Positions 7,007 through 14,648 of a stretch of 44,024 nt of DNA are shown one piece after another. Origin of the DNA: Shewanella sp. MBTL60-112-B2 (lineage in GTDB: Bacteria > Pseudomonadota > Gammaproteobacteria > Enterobacterales > Shewanellaceae); contig NZ_BPFA01000042.1 in assembly GCF_019655055.1 (NCBI RefSeq), forward strand, positions 1-44,024, in the 5' to 3' direction. Position 1 is the stretch's first letter; each line of letters opens with the position of its first letter. The translations under genes and the position numbers were made by a program. The notes under the pieces are model-generated. The model saw nothing but the letters and a program-made list of their open reading frames with translations, made no database searches and was not told the origin of the DNA.

Positions 7007-7665
7007 ATGTCTGGAACATTTATGCCCAAAGCCCATGGACGGAAAGCTTTTGGCTTTATGTCTGGAGTTTACCTAGGCATATGTGCCTTTGGCATCAGGC
7101 TGCGCCTAAGCTTTGAGTTAGACTGCGTCTAACAACTGAATCAATCAAACTTCGTTTGATAAAAGGTCGTGAGCTTCCAGCTCACACTCGGGCAAGAAGG
7201 GGTCAACAGCTACCCCCTCTAGCATCTCCCCAGCCGCCCCGACGAAGTTACATGCGTTAGGTACAGGCCTCATACTTATGGATAAATCGCTAACGCTTCC
7301 GATGGGGCATCCTGCCCCGCGAAAGCTATGCCGACGTCCATGTCGGCATCACGTGATTTATTCCAACGTACTTCGGTAACTTCGATGGGGAATTTGTGTT
7401 TCCTGTAAGTTCAGTGACAAGTGTTAGCTTTACTGTTCGTATAATGAACACTGAAACCTAGAGCCTATGCTTTTCTAACCCGCGTAGATACGGCTGAAGC
7501 CTTCGGTTTCAGGGATGAAACCGAAGGGCTCACAAGGATGTGCTTGCAACGACGTCCATATCTAATAGCCAGTTCAGCATCCTTGCTTCTCGTTCGTAGC
7601 ATAAAGCTTCGCTTTACTCACCGTGCTTCAGCAGTGGCTGCATATACGCTGGCTGAGTAGTTAAC
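7006..7665. repeat. Large hairpin-rich intergenic repeat, copy A
   Basis: No gene is visible. The segment aligns colinearly by eye with copy B (10381-11030). Shared boxes include TATGTCTGGAA (7006, 7055), CGCCCCGACGAAGTTACAT (7235-7253), ACTTCGGTAACTTCGATGGGG (7370-7390), ATGAACACTGAAACCTAG (7444-7461) and GCAGTGGCTGCATATACGC (7631-7649). Hairpins between the boxes have short arms around constant loops: GTTAGAC-TGC-GTCTAAC (7117-7133), ATCAAAC-TTC-GTTTGAT (7144-7160), GTGAGCT-TCC-AGCTCAC (7169-7185), GGGGCA-TCC-TGCCCC (7304-7318), an 8-bp stem at 7328-7349, and CACAAGGATGTG (7531-7542). From 7666 to 7945 I see only AT-rich spacer. Confidence 0.8.
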
Positions 7666-7945
7666 TTCTGTTTTTACGATTGTGTTCTCACCTGAAACCG
7701 CGAAATGTCTGTGTGATGTAGGAACATCATTAATTCTGCTATGCAGTAATAGCATGTTCCATCGGATTCCTTATTTAAGTTGTTGATATGTAATAAAGTA
7801 AGTTTATTCAAACCAACAGCATACTTCGTTCTTTAGCCCATGGCTTGTATCAATTTATTTACGGTTTAACCTACCTTTAATCGCTTATCCTACTGTTCGA
7901 ATTTGATACAAATTGAAAAAAAATAAATTGTGTGTATTTTTGTTA

Positions 7946-8009
7946 GGTCACTTCTTGTTTAACTTTTCGTTAACAAATGTGACCGGGGCAAATAATAAAA
8001 ATGTAAGGA
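7946..8009 (+). promoter_or_regulatory. Imperfect inverted repeat and ribosome site in the protease leader
   Basis: GGTCAC (7946-7951) and GTGACC (7979-7984) enclose a second inverted pair GTTTAAC/GTTAAC around TTTTC, making a 39-base imperfect palindrome ending 31 bases before the ATG. It could be an operator or an mRNA hairpin controlling translation. The Shine-Dalgarno AAGGA is at 8005-8009, six bases before the start codon, and supports ATG 8016. Confidence 0.45.
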
Positions 8010-8015
8010 AACAAT

Positions 8016-9806
8016 ATGACGCATAAATTATCGAAATGTAGCTTAGCACTTTTACCGCTAATGCTATCGACTGCAAGTTATGCAGGAGAGTCCGATCCTC
8101 TGTATGAACATCAATGGCATTTGAAAAATACTGGCCAAGCCGCCTTCTCACTAAATGGAGGCAAAGCAGGCAATGATTTAAAAACTAAACAAGCTCATAA
8201 AAAGGGAGCTCTTGGGCAAGGGGTCCAAATTTCTGTTGTAGATACAGGCCTACAGATTGACCATGTCGACCTGGCCGACAATGTTGTACCTGGCTCTATG
8301 AATTTAATCACTGGTAGTGATTACCCGGAAGATACCCATGGCCATGGTACAGCTGTCGGAGGGATTATTGCCGCAGTAGGGTTTAATGAAGAGGGCGTTA
8401 GAGGAGTGGCACCCAAAGCCGGTATTAATGGTTTCAACTTCCTTTCAGAACAGAGCATGAACTCTTGGTTACTTTCTCACGGGTATGGTGAGGGAACAGA
8501 GAATACCGAGCTATTTAATCAAAGCTATGGTTCGCAAGCATTATTTATTCCCCCGTTTGATCTTGAAAATGATCCGCAACTGGCTATCGAAAATTATGTG
8601 ATGGAGGATGTGGCGAGCAATAGCAATAATGGCCGTGGCGCTGCTTTTGTCTCTTCTGCAGGTAACTCTTATAACTATTTTGGCTACGCAGGATATTACT
8701 TTTTACCCGCTGATTACTTCGATGTTGAAGCGAGTAACCATGGTTTGCCTATGCAAAATAGCAATATGACTAATAGTAAAGCGACTCACTGGAGCACGAC
8801 GGTGAGTGCTATAAATGCTAATGGTGAGCGCTCTAGCTACTCGACCGTAGGCGCCAATGTATTTATGACGGCTACAGGAGGAGAGTATGGTTCTGAAACT
8901 CCAGCAATGGTGACGACAGATCTGATGGGTTGTGATAGTGGTTTTAATGATAGTACTGGTTTAGGTGAAAATGGTCTTCATGGTGGTACCGCGGATGATC
9001 CAAATTGTAATTATACCAGTGTGATGAACGGTACATCATCTGCTGCACCGAGTATGGTTGGGGCGATCGCGGCAGTGATGTCAGCTAACCCTAATTTAAC
9101 GACTCGCGATGCTAAGCATGTGTTAGCGCTAACGGCTAAAAAGACGGATCCTAACAATAAAGGGGTGACGTTAACCTTTACTGACATTCACGGAAATCTA
9201 GTCGAATACCCTGCCATTGATGGCTGGCAGAAAAATGATGCCGGTTTTGATTATCACCTGTTTTACGGTTTAGGCCGTCCTAATGTGAGTAAAGCGGTTC
9301 AGCTTGTAAGGAAGGAGTCTAAAGACGATTTAGAGGATATAAAGCTACCGCCTCAGTTAGTGAGTCAATGGCATGCTAAAGCTGTCAATGTAGAAGTGCC
9401 TGACGTCGATCCAAATGGTGGCGCAACCTCTCAGGAAATTGATTTAGATGATTTCGTTATTGAGGGTGTTGAAGTATTAGTGACGATAGATCATCCAAGA
9501 GTGACAGATTTAGCGATTGAGCTTATCTCTCCAGAAGGTACACGCAGTGTATTAATGACGCCAAGAAATGGCATGTACGGTCAAGCTTTTGGTGGTGATG
9601 GTTACGTGAATAAGTTGCTATCTTCAACGCATTTCTATGGTGAAGAGGCTGAAGGCGACTGGACATTGAAAGTTGTTGATACCGGTGGTGAAGCTGATGG
9701 TGAGTTTATTTGGTATCCAGTACAAAATGTGACCCAAGCTAACAATGTAAGCCCAGGTATTATTCAGAATTGGTCAGTACGCTTTATTGGTCACGAGGAG
9801 GACTAA
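8016..9806 (+). CDS. Secreted kexin-like subtilase (S8 serine protease with P domain)
   Basis: A 596-residue exported protease. A signal peptide covers residues 1 to about 23 (ending in ASYAG). The mature protein starts close to the catalytic domain, with no ordinary inhibitory propeptide. The catalytic triad is Asp76 (SVVDTGLQIDH), His110 (HGHGTAVGG) and Ser341 (NGTSSAAP), with oxyanion Asn217 (SSAGN). The C-terminal 140 residues form a P (Homo B) domain: VTIDHPRVTDLAIELISPEGT, GDWTLKVVDTGG and NWSVRFIG. The architecture matches the Aeromonas sobria serine protease ASP, a kexin-like enzyme that needs a co-encoded chaperone (ORF2) to fold. The next gene, three bases downstream, has the right size and position for that partner. 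The substrate is unknown. Confidence 0.92.
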   Translation: MTHKLSKCSLALLPLMLSTASYAGESDPLYEHQWHLKNTGQAAFSLNGGKAGNDLKTKQAHKKGALGQGVQISVVDTGLQIDHVDLADNVVPGSMNLITGSDYPEDTHGHGTAVGGIIAAVGFNEEGVRGVAPKAGINGFNFLSEQSMNSWLLSHGYGEGTENTELFNQSYGSQALFIPPFDLENDPQLAIENYVMEDVASNSNNGRGAAFVSSAGNSYNYFGYAGYYFLPADYFDVEASNHGLPMQNSNMTNSKATHWSTTVSAINANGERSSYSTVGANVFMTATGGEYGSETPAMVTTDLMGCDSGFNDSTGLGENGLHGGTADDPNCNYTSVMNGTSSAAPSMVGAIAAVMSANPNLTTRDAKHVLALTAKKTDPNNKGVTLTFTDIHGNLVEYPAIDGWQKNDAGFDYHLFYGLGRPNVSKAVQLVRKESKDDLEDIKLPPQLVSQWHAKAVNVEVPDVDPNGGATSQEIDLDDFVIEGVEVLVTIDHPRVTDLAIELISPEGTRSVLMTPRNGMYGQAFGGDGYVNKLLSSTHFYGEEAEGDWTLKVVDTGGEADGEFIWYPVQNVTQANNVSPGIIQNWSVRFIGHEED

Positions 9807-9809
9807 ACA

Positions 9810-10286
9810 ATGAAAAAGAAAATAATGTTAATGGCAATTTTCGCTATCTCCAGTCAAGCCTTCGCGTCGGCGACAAAAGAGTTACCTGTTTTGGTGAAGC
9901 AAGATTACGCCACAGTTGGCACTGTGTATCTTCAAGGGGAGGCATTTCAAAAAGTCATTAAAGATAAGGAAGGTACCGGGCCTGCAATGATGAAACGTTC
10001 TTTTGGACCGGTTGAATTATTTGCAGGAGATATGATTAAAGGCGGACAAGTTTCAAAAGTAGCAACCTTAAATGGAAAGTTCTTTCTATCACTTAAAAAT
10101 GAAGCTGATTTAGAGGCTATCGCAAAAAGCCATGGGCTTGATGTCGAGTTTACTAAGGGGAATCTTGCCATACTGAAAGCACCTCAAGATATGGAGTTGT
10201 CAGCTTTGCTCGATATATTGTCACATGATGCGAGAGTATCGACGGTGAATTTAGAGAAAATTACCAATGAGATGGCGCCAGAGTAA
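9810..10286 (+). CDS. Periplasmic chaperone/inhibitor-like partner of the subtilase (ASP ORF2-like)
   Basis: A 158-residue protein with a signal peptide (MKKKIMLMAIFAISSQAFAS, probable cleavage after AFA). It is encoded three bases after the protease, with its own Shine-Dalgarno (GAGGAGGA) overlapping the protease stop. The mature part of about 138 residues has no cysteines. Its C-terminal half (LNGKFFLSLKNEADLEAIAKSHG ... VSTVNLEK) looks like a small alpha/beta fold. By position, size and export signal it corresponds to ORF2 of the Aeromonas sobria ASP operon. That protein binds the nascent protease in the periplasm, assists folding and stays bound until outside the cell. This is inference from gene context; I cannot align the two sequences here. 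Confidence 0.7.
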   Translation: MKKKIMLMAIFAISSQAFASATKELPVLVKQDYATVGTVYLQGEAFQKVIKDKEGTGPAMMKRSFGPVELFAGDMIKGGQVSKVATLNGKFFLSLKNEADLEAIAKSHGLDVEFTKGNLAILKAPQDMELSALLDILSHDARVSTVNLEKITNEMAPE

Positions 10287-10320
10287 TTGCTTTCATAGTG
10301 ATTAGAGTTTGAAGAGTGCT

Positions 10321-10356
10321 AATGCTCGCAGTGTTTTTACAGTGCGAGCATTTTTT
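10321..10356 (+). terminator. Terminator of the protease-chaperone operon
   Basis: AATGCTCGCA (10321-10330) pairs with TGCGAGCATT (10343-10352), followed by a T run, 35 bases after the stop. Confidence 0.85.
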
Positions 10357-10380
10357 ATTTCCCTGCTTCTTCGAGAAATG

Positions 10381-11030
10381 AAACCTGCTTTTTAGCAGGT
10401 TTTTTATGTCTGGAACATTTATGCCAAAAGTCCATGGATGGTTAGCTTTTGGCTTTATGTCTGGAACATTTATGTCAGAAATGAGCCCATGGATGGGTAG
10501 CTTTGGGCTTTATGTCTGGAATTTTGGCTGACACATGTGTCAGTGGCATCAGGCTGCACCTGGGCTTTGAGTTAGACTTCGTCTAACAATTAAAGTCGTG
10601 GGATTCCATCCCACACCCCAGGCAAGGAGGACTGCTCGTCCTTATCCTCCTTGCATCCACCATGACGCCCCGACGAAGTTACATACATTAGATACGGGCC
10701 TCATACTCCAATAAAAATTGCCTAACGGCTCAGATGGGACATCCATGTCCCTCAGAACCTGAACCATCATCCATGATGGTTCTACGGCATTTTCATCTAC
10801 GTACTTCGGCAACTTCGATGGGGGGTTGGTGTTTCCTGTGCGTTGATTAGCGACTGGTAGACTTTTGCTTTTCTGTTATGAACACTGAAACCTAGTGATT
10901 GTGCCTTTCTAACTCAGTGTAGATACAGCTGAGGCCGTCGGAAACATGGATGTTTTCGTTGAGCGGTCAGGGATGACGTAAAGCGAGCTTCAGCAGTGTC
11001 TGCACATACGCCTGCTGCAGGTAATTAGCT
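10381..11030. repeat. Large hairpin-rich intergenic repeat, copy B
   Basis: Same orientation and order as copy A. It opens with a terminator-like hairpin AAACCTGCT/AGCAGGTTT (10381-10402) and T run, then TATGTCTGGAA three times. The box CGCCCCGACGAAGTTACAT (10666-10684) and ATGAACACTGAAACCTAG (10878-10895) are kept. Arms differ from copy A while loops stay: GTTAGAC-TTC-GTCTAAC (10571-10587), GTGGGAT-TCC-ATCCCAC (10598-10614), GCAAGGAGGA/TCCTCCTTGC (10622-10654), GGGACA-TCCA-TGTCCC (10736-10751), GAACCATCA-TCCA-TGATGGTTC (10761-10782). From 11031 to 11208 I see only unrelated spacer with a weak ATCAAGC/GCTTGAT hairpin near 11160. No gene lies in 10287-11208. Confidence 0.8.
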
Positions 11031-11208
11031 GTATCTGATGGAAGCCGTGAATAATGACGATATTAGATACGGAAATAGACACAGTTAAGTTGCTTTGATT
11101 GTTGGAGTTAGAATGTATCAAACAAGTGTCAGAGAGTACGCTGGCCGTCCACGATGTTTATCAAGCAAAGCTTGATTGAAGTGTCAAAGTTGATTGAAAT
11201 TCAACTCA

Positions 11209-12738
11209 CTATTTCGCGATATTAACTGCGGCTATCACCTGTTTCCGCACAACCTTAATCCCGGCGCTGCTGACTTCTGGCCAAGGGTAATATTGCCTTG
11301 GTCGCTTAAAGCGGGCGATTTTGTCGGCGAGAAACTCGGTTAGCTCGGCTTCCAAAGGTTGGTTCGCTGAACTGTTATTCAGCTTACTCTCATTTAACTT
11401 AAGAGTGGCTGCTGGGAGCGTGCCAAACTTGGCGTCAGCCACAGGAAACACGATGGCATCGCTGATTAACGGGTGCAGCTTTAGGGCGGCTTCTATCTCT
11501 TCTGGTTGGATATTTTCGCCGCCACTGATGAACATGTTATCGGCGCGGCCGTCGATGCAGAGATTGCCGTTTGCATCAAAGTGCCCTAGGTCTTTGCTGT
11601 AGAACCAGCCGTCTTTATCGAGCGGTAGATTAAAACCATCCTCGGCTAAATAGCCGAGAAACAGACATTCGCCTTTTAGCCAGATTTCACCATCAATAAT
11701 CTTAAGCTCACGCCCCGATAATAGCTTGCCGCTTGAGCCGTCGGTGCGGGCGATGCCTGTGGTGATCTGCGAACCCATCTCGGTCATGCCGTAGCTGGTG
11801 TAGGCTTTGATATCACGTTTGCTTAGCTCTGCTAATAGGTTGGCTGAAATTGCGCCGCCGCCGAGTAGCATGGCTTTAACTTGGGCTAGGCAGTCGTTTT
11901 CTGGATTACATCCCGCATCGCTTTCGCTATCTGGATTCAGTAGCTGTTGTAACTGGGCGCTGACCAAGGACAGGTGGCTGACGCTATCTCGAATTAGCTG
12001 CTCGGCTAGAGATAGGTTCTTGTCTTCAAATACCACGCAGGCACCCGCGAGAGCGCAGCGATTTAATATTGCTAAGCCGCCGATATGAAACAGTGGCAGA
12101 GACAGTAGCCAGCTATCTTCGGCCGCTAAGGTGATTAGCTCACTCGAACCCGCTGCGCTGGCCATATGATTTGCCAGACTATGGGCGGCGGCTTTGGGTG
12201 TGCCGCTGCTGCCAGAGGTGAGTATGGCGTTGACCGCGGCATCGGGGTCTATAGTTTGCTGAGCTTTTTTACTTAGCTGATTAAAATCCAGTGGGACAAC
12301 TGTTAGCTGTGGCCGTTTTTGCAGTGCATCAACAAGGCAGGAGTCAGACAATTGTGAAGCTTCAAGCCAGTAATGCTGATAGTTGTGGCACTGCATCAGC
12401 TCGATGATCTGCTGCGGTGCAAAGCGCGGTGAGATAGGGCAGAACAAGATACCGCTATCGACACAGGCCCAATAGAGTTGTAGTAACTGCGGACAGTTAT
12501 GGGCGATACAGGCCAGACGGTCGCCAGACTTTAGGCCTATTTGGTTAAATTGCTGAGTTAGGGCGATGACTTGCTGCTGCAAAGTTTGGTAGCTAACTGC
12601 CACGCCTGAAAAACGGTAAGCGGGTGCCTCAGCTTGTGCTAATGCTTGCTGATGAATAGGTGAGAGGATTTGCTTGTTGGTACTGCTAACCGTCATATCA
12701 ATGCACCGCTTATCTGTTAGGTTCGATCTGTTAGCCAT
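11209..12738 (-). CDS. menE: o-Succinylbenzoate-CoA ligase MenE
   Basis: An acyl-CoA synthetase of the ANL family that activates o-succinylbenzoate with ATP and CoA in menaquinone synthesis. Adenylation motifs: ILTSGSSGTPKAA (phosphate loop), SYGMTEMGSQIT, and GWFYSKDLGHFD followed by IDGRADNMFISGGENI (hinge region). A C-terminal lysine of the mobile domain lies in SSAGIKVVRKQ. It is the last gene of the men cluster, 23 bases after menC. A second in-frame ATG at 12696 (MTVSSTNK) fits the family start equally well. Neither start has a clear Shine-Dalgarno. Confidence 0.93.
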   Translation of the reverse strand: MANRSNLTDKRCIDMTVSSTNKQILSPIHQQALAQAEAPAYRFSGVAVSYQTLQQQVIALTQQFNQIGLKSGDRLACIAHNCPQLLQLYWACVDSGILFCPISPRFAPQQIIELMQCHNYQHYWLEASQLSDSCLVDALQKRPQLTVVPLDFNQLSKKAQQTIDPDAAVNAILTSGSSGTPKAAAHSLANHMASAAGSSELITLAAEDSWLLSLPLFHIGGLAILNRCALAGACVVFEDKNLSLAEQLIRDSVSHLSLVSAQLQQLLNPDSESDAGCNPENDCLAQVKAMLLGGGAISANLLAELSKRDIKAYTSYGMTEMGSQITTGIARTDGSSGKLLSGRELKIIDGEIWLKGECLFLGYLAEDGFNLPLDKDGWFYSKDLGHFDANGNLCIDGRADNMFISGGENIQPEEIEAALKLHPLISDAIVFPVADAKFGTLPAATLKLNESKLNNSSANQPLEAELTEFLADKIARFKRPRQYYPWPEVSSAGIKVVRKQVIAAVNIAK

Positions 12739-12761
12739 TGTTTACATGGCTATTGCATACG

Positions 12762-13829
12762 CTAGCTATTACTGACACTAGTTAGGAGTGTTAAGTCATC
12801 AAGCTGCAAACAGACAGATTTTCCATAGCTAACAATCAGGTCTTGGCTGAAGGCTGCGAGTGTATCAATTCCCGGGATCTCATCTGGAGTCATGATTTCT
12901 GCTAAGCGACTTAATGCTTCAATACCAAGGCTTGCTTCTAAACTTGAGCTAAGAATGCAGCGCACGCCGTGCTCGGTGGCTGTCTCTATGAGCTGCTGCA
13001 ATTTTTCAATGCTGCCAAGCAGCATAGGCTTAATGATTAATGCACTTAAGCCTGCTTGCATCTTAAATTCATATTCGGCGCTATTTAATGACTCATCCAG
13101 TGCCCATGGCATCTCTATCGCATGGTAAAAGGCCGGATTGTCATCGGGGTTTTGGCATGGCTCTTCGATATATTCAACACTGCTAAGCGGAATGCATGCT
13201 GCAAACTCAATGGCTTGCTCTAGTGTGAAGCCGCGATTGGCATCTAAACGGAGTTTTAGATCGGGGCGAATGGCTAAGATCTGATGGATCAGTTTAATCT
13301 CATCTTCAAGCGACTCCTGAGCGACCTTCACTTTCACTGCATAAATGCTGCTAGATAAGCTTGCAACGCGCTCGCTAACCGCCGTAAGAGTTTCATTAAT
13401 TTGGCGATAAATCAGCGGAATGGTGCGCGGGGTGATGGCGTGGCCGTCAAATTTTCCTGCGAGTTTGGCGTGCAGTTGACTGAGGCCAAACGCCAAGGAC
13501 GGCAAGGCGGTTTGTTCTGCCACATCGAGCAAGTCACCAATGGGTTGCTGGTGCAATTGTGGCAATAATGCCGCTAGCTGCTCGCTAACCTCTGCTAATG
13601 TTTCGCGGCTAAAATCTGTTAGTGCCTGGCCTTGATTATCTAAGCCTGAAAGCGGTGAGATCTCTACCCATTCCTGTCGCGACTGGCACTGTGCAACTAG
13701 GACTAATCCTTGCCGCTGTTCTATGCGCTGCTTACCTACAGGCAGGGGCTTATCTAAGTCGATAGCAAACTGATACTGACCTAACTGAGTTAAGGTTAAT
13801 GGCGTTGCTTGCTGAAGAGTCGCGGTCAT
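12762..13829 (-). CDS. menC: o-Succinylbenzoate synthase MenC
   Basis: A 355-residue enolase-superfamily dehydratase converting SHCHC to o-succinylbenzoate. The catalytic set is visible in order: the KxK pair in YAVKVKVA, the metal-binding acids in LRLDANRGFT, EYIEEPCQNP and ALDESL, and the second catalytic lysine in ALIIKPMLLGS. It starts 18 bases after menH and ends 23 bases before menE, so all four men genes probably share one transcript. The ATG at 13829 fits the family. Confidence 0.95.
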   Translation of the reverse strand: MTATLQQATPLTLTQLGQYQFAIDLDKPLPVGKQRIEQRQGLVLVAQCQSRQEWVEISPLSGLDNQGQALTDFSRETLAEVSEQLAALLPQLHQQPIGDLLDVAEQTALPSLAFGLSQLHAKLAGKFDGHAITPRTIPLIYRQINETLTAVSERVASLSSSIYAVKVKVAQESLEDEIKLIHQILAIRPDLKLRLDANRGFTLEQAIEFAACIPLSSVEYIEEPCQNPDDNPAFYHAIEMPWALDESLNSAEYEFKMQAGLSALIIKPMLLGSIEKLQQLIETATEHGVRCILSSSLEASLGIEALSRLAEIMTPDEIPGIDTLAAFSQDLIVSYGKSVCLQLDDLTLLTSVSNS

Positions 13830-13847
13830 GTATGGCTCACTTTCTGC

Positions 13848-14648
13848 TTAGGAGTTAGGTGGAGTCGATGTAAAAATGCTGGCTAGCTGTTTTGCAAAAG
13901 CCTGCGGGGCTGCTAGATGCACATTATGGCCACTGGCATGGATGCAGTGCACCGATAATGGTTGTTGTTCTTGCCAGCGTTTGGCGAGTGCCATGAACTT
14001 TGTGTCTTGATGGCCTGCAATAAAATGGCTGCTAGCTGTTAATAGACTCGGGGTATCCCTGAGATCATCTTGTTCGGCAAGGGAGGTAGCCTGATAGCAG
14101 TTAGCTAGCATAAGGGGCTGATTGTGAGATCTCTTATCAATTAAGTGCTCACGCTCAGTCTGGCTTAGATCACTAAAAACCGCTTGCTGATACCAAAGGT
14201 CTAGAAAGCCTCTGATAGGCAGAATCTGTAACTTCTGCGCCCATGCCCTGTCGTTAGCTTTACGCTCGGTTCTCGCGGCCTTATTTTGTAGCCCGGGATG
14301 ACAAGACTCTAAGGTTAGGCTAAGTAATGCTTGCGGATAGAGGCGGGCTAAATGTAGCGCAATACGGCCACCCAATGAATAGCCAACCAGGTGATACTGG
14401 CTGACATTAAGTTGCTCTAGAGTGGTGTGAATAAGCTCTGCGCAGGGGATAAAGCCGGGCGTTGGCAGTTCGACACTGCTACTTTCAAGGTGATTAAAGC
14501 CATGCCCTGGAAGGTTTAGACTGATACAAAAGAAGTCATCTTTTAGCTGCTCGACGATCTCCTGCCAATCCTGTTTACTGCCCAAGAAACCGTGGAGAAA
14601 TACCACGGCTGGCGAGTCACTCTTGCCTGCAGTGCAATAGCTTAGCAT
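13848..14648 (-). CDS. menH: SHCHC synthase MenH (alpha/beta hydrolase)
   Basis: A 266-residue alpha/beta hydrolase that eliminates pyruvate from SEPHCHC to give SHCHC. The oxyanion stretch is VVFLHGFLGSKQDW, the nucleophile elbow LVGYSLGGRIAL (Ser) and the catalytic His in HASGHNVHL. The start is set at ATG 14648 because it overlaps the menD stop as TAATG, typical of translational coupling, with AAGG just upstream. The frame extends further upstream only to a TTG codon at 14666. Confidence 0.93.
   Translation of the reverse strand: MLSYCTAGKSDSPAVVFLHGFLGSKQDWQEIVEQLKDDFFCISLNLPGHGFNHLESSSVELPTPGFIPCAELIHTTLEQLNVSQYHLVGYSLGGRIALHLARLYPQALLSLTLESCHPGLQNKAARTERKANDRAWAQKLQILPIRGFLDLWYQQAVFSDLSQTEREHLIDKRSHNQPLMLANCYQATSLAEQDDLRDTPSLLTASSHFIAGHQDTKFMALAKRWQEQQPLSVHCIHASGHNVHLAAPQAFAKQLASIFTSTPPNS

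Noticed and set aside
7006..7665. CRISPR array or integron attC-like sites
   Set aside because: Repeat boxes are not regularly spaced with unique spacers, hairpins lack the attC core sequences, and no cas or integrase gene is present.
7948..8151. 67-codon minus-strand frame over the protease start
   Set aside because: It overlaps the well-supported protease start and its ribosome site, and has no supporting features.
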